A DNA stretch of 11,209 bases, taken from positions 1-11,209 of the forward strand of contig JAFTKV010000180.1 of NCBI GenBank assembly GCA_017453085.1. The letters are read 5' to 3'. The translations under genes were made by a program, and so were the position numbers. The notes under the pieces are model-generated. The model saw only the letters and a program-made list of their open reading frames with translations. It did not search any database and was not told where the DNA came from. Origin of the DNA: Clostridia bacterium. GTDB taxonomy: Bacteria; Bacillota; Clostridia; Oscillospirales; CAG-272. Within the stretch, counting starts at the first letter, position 1; every line of letters starts with the position of its first letter. Positions 7,499 through 11,209 of this stretch are shown one piece after another.

Positions 7499-7561
7499 AT
7501 CGCAAAAAACGGGTGAATTTTATGTGAACAGAACCCGATGCAAAACAAAATCGCAAAAAAC
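7499..7561 (+). repeat. Two direct copies of a 12-bp A-rich motif between divergent promoters
   Basis: ATCGCAAAAAAC occurs at 7499-7510 and again at 7550-7561, the second copy ending just before the tRNA-Ser -35 box. The A-tract at that place could serve as an UP element; the pair could also be a regulator site. Nothing else clear is seen between the two promoters. Confidence 0.4.
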
Positions 7562-7563
7562 AC

Positions 7564-7592
7564 TTGACATTGAAGAGGAAAGATGGTACAAT
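7564..7592 (+). promoter_or_regulatory. Promoter of tRNA-Ser
   Basis: A perfect TTGACA (7564-7569), a 17-bp spacer and TACAAT (7587-7592, one mismatch). An A-rich stretch lies immediately upstream. The transcript would start near 7599, about 12 nt before the mature tRNA 5' end. Confidence 0.88.
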
Positions 7593-7610
7593 AAACGGGC
7601 AACTGAATAC

Positions 7611-7699
7611 GGAGGGTTATCGAAGCGGTCATAACGAGGCGGTCTTGAAAACCGTTTGGGCGCAAGCCCGCGTGGGTTCGAATCCCACACCCTCCGCCA
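7611..7699 (+). tRNA. tRNA-Ser (anticodon UGA)
   Basis: An 89-nt gene including an encoded CCA (7697-7699). The acceptor arms GGAGGGT (7611-7617) and ACCCTCC (7689-7695) pair fully, with discriminator G. The anticodon loop CTTGAAA carries TGA, reading serine UCA-type codons. The long variable arm GGGC-GCAA-GCCC is typical of a class II tRNA, and the T arm is GTGGG-TTCGAAT-CCCAC. Long variable arm, anticodon and G73 all agree with serine. Confidence 0.97.
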
Positions 7700-7701
7700 A
7701 A

Positions 7702-7724
7702 AGCCCCGAGATTCGGGGCTTTTT
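7702..7724 (+). terminator. Intrinsic terminator after tRNA-Ser
   Basis: AGCCCCGA (7702-7709) pairs with TCGGGGCT (7713-7720), a GC-rich hairpin with a 3-nt loop, followed by a short T run (7720-7724) ended by C. It sits directly after the tRNA CCA end and 30 nt before the next coding start. Confidence 0.88.
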
Positions 7725-7753
7725 CATAAAAAATAATGTTTCGAGGTGATGAT

Positions 7754-9091
7754 ATGCACGCAAAAGCTTATTGCAAGCTCCGGATCTCCGCAGTTTCGCT
7801 GCTGCTGAGCATCAGTCTGCTGTGCGGATGTCAATCCGAGCCTGCGCAGACGACAAATGACGCTACTACCACAACCGCCGTAACAACTGCGCCCGCCCCT
7901 CAGATCACCCGCCCCACAGAGCAGGAGACGATGGCGCTGGATATGGTAAACACCATCTTCGATCTCTATTCGGAAAAGGGCGGATCGGGCGACAACGCCT
8001 ACATCAACCTGCGAGAGTATCACAATCAGCCCCATTCCGGCTATTTGTGGTCCAATTTCAGCGGCGTGGGAATGCAATACTACGTATGCAAGCTCTATCC
8101 CGACGACGCAAAGCAGACCGAGATTTTCCGCAGAATGATCAACAATTTCAAATACTTCCGTCAAAGCGATCCCTCCTCCAACGCCGCCGAAAACTCGGTG
8201 AAATACCACTCGGCAAGAGGACAGCGGGTAAACAGCGGCTCCGGCGACTGCTTCTTTGACGACAACATCTGGGTTGCCCGCAATTACCTGCGCGCCTACG
8301 AGATCCTCGGCGACGAGTGGTATCTGGAGGAAGCGATCCGTGTCAACAATTGGGTCCTTTCCGGCTGGAACAACGAGCTGGGCGGCATCGTGTGGAGCGA
8401 GGTCGGGCTCACCGACAGCGCCAACGAGCAGCATCTGGAGCGCGGACTCAGCGCCAACGCCTGCGGAATCATGGTGAACGCCACGCTGTCACAGCTGGTG
8501 GAAGATCCCGAAGCAAAGGCGTTCTACCTGGGTTGGGCGGAAAAGTTCTACGATTTCTGCAAAAAGATGCAGAATACCCCCGCTTCTTACGATTATTGGA
8601 ACGGAATACATACGATCATCGAAAACGGCGTCCGCAAGGACGGAGATGTTAATCGCGTGCACTTTTCGTACAACTCCGGCAGTATGATCTTGGCCAATCT
8701 GGCTCTGTACGATTGCACCGAGGATCAGGCGAAGAAGGATGCCTACATGGACGACGCCCTCAAGACGGCAGCAGCGGCCAAAAAGACCTTTTACGTACTG
8801 GATTCCGCTGCTAAAAAGATGTATTATCAAGGCGATCCGTGGTTTGCGGCGATCCTTTGCGAGGCGTATTACGAGCTGCGGGAGTATAACGAAAAGGCCG
8901 CCAACCGCTATCTGCAAACCTTCTCCGACAACGTGACGCTGGCCTATGCAAATCGGGACAAGAGAACCGATCTTTGTCCTTATCAGGCACCTCAAAAGGT
9001 CACTTGGGACAAGAACGAGTCGTACGTCATCCATCAGGTGGGATTTGCACAGCAGGCCGTCATCGCCGCGCTGTACAGCATTGCACCGTAA
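7754..9091 (+). CDS. GH76-family lipoprotein, putative endo-alpha-1,6-mannanase
   Basis: A 445-residue surface lipoprotein. The signal peptide (1-25) ends in a lipobox, LLCGC, with lipidated Cys26, followed by a Thr/Pro-rich tether (about 33-55). The rest fits glycoside hydrolase family 76, an (alpha/alpha)6 barrel: FFDDNIW at 167-173 carries the Asp169-Asp170 pair that serves as nucleophile and acid/base in the family, followed by a helical LRAYEILGDEWYLEEA segment. LSANACGI (232-239) and FSYNSGSMILANLALY (304-319) match other conserved GH76 blocks. Known GH76 enzymes cut alpha-1,6-mannan backbones, for example in fungal cell walls; the exact substrate here is inferred. An upstream in-frame ATG at 7736 lacks a ribosome-binding site, whereas GAGGTGAT (7743-7750) correctly precedes the ATG at 7754. 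No promoter is visible between the tRNA terminator and this start, so read-through from the tRNA promoter is possible. The gene ends at a bidirectional terminator. Confidence 0.87.
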   Translation: MHAKAYCKLRISAVSLLLSISLLCGCQSEPAQTTNDATTTTAVTTAPAPQITRPTEQETMALDMVNTIFDLYSEKGGSGDNAYINLREYHNQPHSGYLWSNFSGVGMQYYVCKLYPDDAKQTEIFRRMINNFKYFRQSDPSSNAAENSVKYHSARGQRVNSGSGDCFFDDNIWVARNYLRAYEILGDEWYLEEAIRVNNWVLSGWNNELGGIVWSEVGLTDSANEQHLERGLSANACGIMVNATLSQLVEDPEAKAFYLGWAEKFYDFCKKMQNTPASYDYWNGIHTIIENGVRKDGDVNRVHFSYNSGSMILANLALYDCTEDQAKKDAYMDDALKTAAAAKKTFYVLDSAAKKMYYQGDPWFAAILCEAYYELREYNEKAANRYLQTFSDNVTLAYANRDKRTDLCPYQAPQKVTWDKNESYVIHQVGFAQQAVIAALYSIAP

Positions 9092-9104
9092 CGACCCAAA
9101 ATGC

Positions 9105-9136
9105 CCAAAAACCACTGCAACAGCAGTGGTTTTTGG
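9105..9136. terminator. Bidirectional terminator between convergent glycosidase genes
   Basis: A 14-bp perfect stem (9105-9118 with 9123-9136) and a 4-nt AACA loop. The core is ACCACTGC/GCAGTGGT. It is flanked by five A on the left and five T on the right, so it can act for the GH76 gene (plus) and for the rhamnosidase-like gene (minus), whose stop codon at 9138-9140 is one base away from the stem. Confidence 0.92.
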
Positions 9137-9137
9137 T

Positions 9138-11126
9138 TTAGTAAGGTCGAATTTCATCGGAAAACACGATCAACGGCGCTACCGCCCAAGGGTGAAAGAC
9201 GGAGGTGTTCCACTTCTGCTCCTTGCCCCACGCCTCAAAGGTGACCGTAGCCCCCTCGGCGAGCATATTCAGCCACGCCCCCTCGTCGGTAGCAAGAGTT
9301 TCGCAAAGCGCACCCTCTCCCGCATTTTTCAAAGCGGCAAGGGCGAAATAGGCCATGTAAACGCCCATAGAGGTGAGCTTTTTCGATGCAATACACTCTA
9401 CCAGCCTCCCTTTCAGTGCTTCATCCTCGCATCCGATGCCGAAGAGCAGAGGGAAGATCTGCGAATGTACCGCCGAATGATTGCTGAGCGCCGAGTCGGC
9501 AAACAGCCCCGTCTCGGGTCGGTAGAATGCTTCGATAAACGCAGATTTCGTCCGCTTCGCACCCAGATCGGCGGATTTGCCGAGAATTTCGTAAATCTCG
9601 CCCATCGCCAGCTTCAGCCCGTACCACAGAGCGTTGATGACGTTGTGCAGACCCTCTCTGATGGGATTGGTCAGAGGAAAATCGTAGCCGTCCCTGAGAT
9701 TCGCAGGCCAATCCACCAGATTCCACTTATCGGTGACGTTTTCTAACAGCCCGTCGGGACGTTCAAATTTTCGAAAATGCTCGTATACCCCCGTCGCCCA
9801 CGGCTCGGCACGGCGAAGGAAGTCGAGATCTCCGTCTACCGAGTAAATCCACGCAATCAAAGCGGGGAACTCCAGCGAATAATCGGCAATCTCCTGCATA
9901 TAGGCGCATCCCGACACCGCCATCAGCCCGGGACAGATGAAGGAGGAGCGGGCAAAATTCTCGGCCACCTGCTTTAAGAGAGTAGTATCTCCCGTGAGAA
10001 TCGCTTGCGCTCTGCCCGACACCATCATATCGCCCAGATATGCCCCCTTTTCACGGGTAGGACAGTCGATATAATGCTCCTGCGTGCCGAGTTTCACGGT
10101 ATTTTCGCACAGATCCAGCACTTTGCGCAGATTTTCGTTGTCGGTCTTGTATTCGTACCGCTTTTCGTAAGGATAGTGGCGCACCTCCATCCAAACGTCA
10201 TCGATCTCCACACTCTGTGGGAAGATCAATTCGGCATAGCGGAAGGCTTTGTAATCGAAGGAGTGCAGAAGGTCATCGCCGCCCGACAAAATCCACTTTT
10301 CCTCGTAGCGGCAGTTGCACCGCATCTCGTAACGCACCGACCCATCGGCGGCAAACTCCTCGCCGAAGCGGAGAATCACCTCGTCTCCATTCCGTCCGTG
10401 GGCTTTCACCACCAGCCGCCCCACCGCCTCGGTGGAGAAGGACAGGAACAGCCCTCTCTCGGTGGCTTTGCAAAGATCGGGGCGCACGGGATAGACCGCA
10501 ATCTGTCGGGATGCTTGGGGGATCAGATTCCAGCCGCCCGTGGTGTTGATCTTGGCAAATTCCCAATCGCCATCGTCAAACGCCGTCTCGTAAAACCGAT
10601 CTTCGGGAGAGCTTGAATCATAGCACTCGGCAAAGGCGGTATCGTAGCCGAACTTACCGCAGGCACTGTAACCGCTGTGATAGGTGCATTTCCAGTTCTC
10701 GTCACTGGCAAGGACACACTCGCCGTCCAGCAAAAGCGCACACCACAGCATCTGCCTCAGATCCCCCGACACCCACACACGATTGTAAAGCCCTTGGTAG
10801 TAGGTGTGTACGGCGATCACGTTCATCCCCCCGACGAGATAGTCGGTGACGTCGATCTCATTGTAAAAATAAGCGTGAGGATAAGAGGGCGCAGGTCCTT
10901 CGGTGACGTAGCGTCAGTTGATATATAATTTGTAGTAATCATCTGCCGAACTCTGCAGAACGGCACGGCCGAATCTGCCAATCTCCACCGCCCGACGGTA
11001 GAGGATATGCTTGTTCTGCAGCTCCGCAGGAGGCACCGCACCCTCAGCCGTTGCGTGCTCCTTGTGAAACACGGGCAGGGGAGATAGTACGGCAAAATCG
11101 GGGTGGGAAATAAAGGAAGGAATCAT
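9138..11126 (-). pseudogene. GH78-like alpha-L-rhamnosidase, interrupted by one in-frame TGA at codon 71
   Basis: Read through one stop, this is a single uninterrupted frame of 662 codons. It has a proper start (ATG 11126, GGAGG at 11138-11134, 7-nt spacing) and a strong promoter. Codon 71 (10916-10914) is TGA in YKLYIN-stop-RYVTEGPAPSYP, where related proteins read LYINGxxVxxGP, so GGA to TGA is the simplest change. The frame is unchanged afterwards. N-terminal beta-sandwich regions lead to the (alpha/alpha)6 catalytic domain, with DCPTREKGAYLGD at 354-366 (Glu359 the likely general acid) and TFEAWGKEQKWNTSVFHPWA at 629-648 (Glu631 a base candidate). No signal peptide is present, so the enzyme would be cytoplasmic and release L-rhamnose from oligosaccharides. 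Restart at ATG 10826 would lose 100 residues, and its G-run touches the start codon, a poor ribosome site. A sequencing or assembly error is the main alternative to true inactivation. Confidence 0.85.
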
Positions 11127-11140
11127 AGGGATGCCTCCAT

Positions 11141-11165
11141 AGATAATGAACTGTGATACTTATCT
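11141..11165. promoter_or_regulatory. Candidate operator (inverted repeat) at the rhamnosidase promoter
   Basis: The arms AGATAA (11141-11146) and TTATCT (11160-11165) form a 6-bp inverted repeat with a 13-bp spacer. It lies just after the -10 box, over the predicted transcript start, where a repressor would block transcription. Two further symmetric pairs occur inside the spacer. Short arms make this tentative. Confidence 0.3.
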
Positions 11166-11167
11166 GC

Positions 11168-11196
11168 ATTATACCACACACCGCCCAATCTGTCAA
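11168..11196 (-). promoter_or_regulatory. Consensus SigA-type promoter of the rhamnosidase-like gene
   Basis: On the minus strand, TTGACA (11196-11191), a 17-bp spacer and TATAAT (11173-11168) are both perfect, and TGG before the -10 adds an extended element. The transcript start is expected near 11161, about 35 nt before the ATG. Such a strong promoter usually implies repression when the gene is not needed, in keeping with the inverted repeat next to it. Confidence 0.92.
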
Positions 11197-11209
11197 TCAC
11201 AAAAGGCTG

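Noticed and set aside
7485..7510. Inverted repeat GTTTTTGC / GCAAAAAAC as a terminator
   Set aside because: It lies between two divergent promoters, the stem is A/T-rich with an unpaired A, and no T-run follows on either strand.
7611..9140. Genomic island inserted at the tRNA-Ser 3' end
   Set aside because: No integrase, no repeated copy of the tRNA 3' end, and the bidirectional terminator and neighbouring genes look ordinary.
7724..9157. Open frames of 236 and 222 codons on the minus strand
   Set aside because: Both are antisense to the GH76 gene, which has clear family motifs, a lipobox and a good ribosome site.
10914..10916. TGA read as selenocysteine or as a reassigned codon (Trp or Gly)
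   Set aside because: The position is a structural glycine, not a redox site, and no SECIS element was recognised. Intact genes in the window end in TGA and use TGG for Trp, so the standard code applies.

Overview
The window looks like chromosomal DNA from a clostridial Firmicute, probably an uncultured gut member of the Oscillospirales or a related order. The evidence is strong Shine-Dalgarno sequences, SigA-type TTGACA/TATAAT promoters, a Noc/Spo0J-type ParB gene carrying parS, a TgpA-like MoxR-DUF58-transglutaminase operon, and standard genetic code use (TGG for Trp; TGA and TAA both end intact genes). Taxonomy is inferred from family resemblance and was not computed.

Left part (1-2040, minus strand). 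The 3'-truncated end of a ParB/Noc-like chromosome partition gene runs off the left edge. Its coding sequence contains one perfect parS palindrome and most of a second, exactly 105 bp apart, which suggests the window lies in the origin-proximal domain. Upstream of it on the same strand is a two-domain EamA (DMT) permease whose gene carries two copies of a short palindromic repeat.

Centre (2045-7470, minus strand). A compact, overlapping three-gene operon encodes a MoxR AAA+ ATPase, a DUF58 membrane protein and a 1001-residue membrane-anchored transglutaminase-like protein. It starts at a good promoter just upstream of moxR and ends at a clear intrinsic terminator. This is the widespread MoxR-DUF58-TgpA cassette, thought to act on cell-envelope proteins.

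Right part (7564-11209). Divergent from the operon is a tRNA-Ser(UGA) gene with its own promoter and terminator. A GH76-family lipoprotein (putative endo-alpha-1,6-mannanase) follows almost at once. Convergent with it, sharing a bidirectional terminator, is a GH78-like alpha-L-rhamnosidase gene with a near-consensus promoter. That gene has a single in-frame TGA at codon 71, where the family normally has glycine, so it is annotated as a recently inactivated gene or a sequencing error. The two glycosidases suggest use of mannan- or rhamnose-containing glycans, one at the cell surface and one in the cytoplasm.

I found no CRISPR array, insertion sequence, integrase, defence island or clearly novel multi-gene system. 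The points most worth a second look are the paired in-gene parS sites, the premature stop in the rhamnosidase, and the palindromic repeats inside the permease gene.
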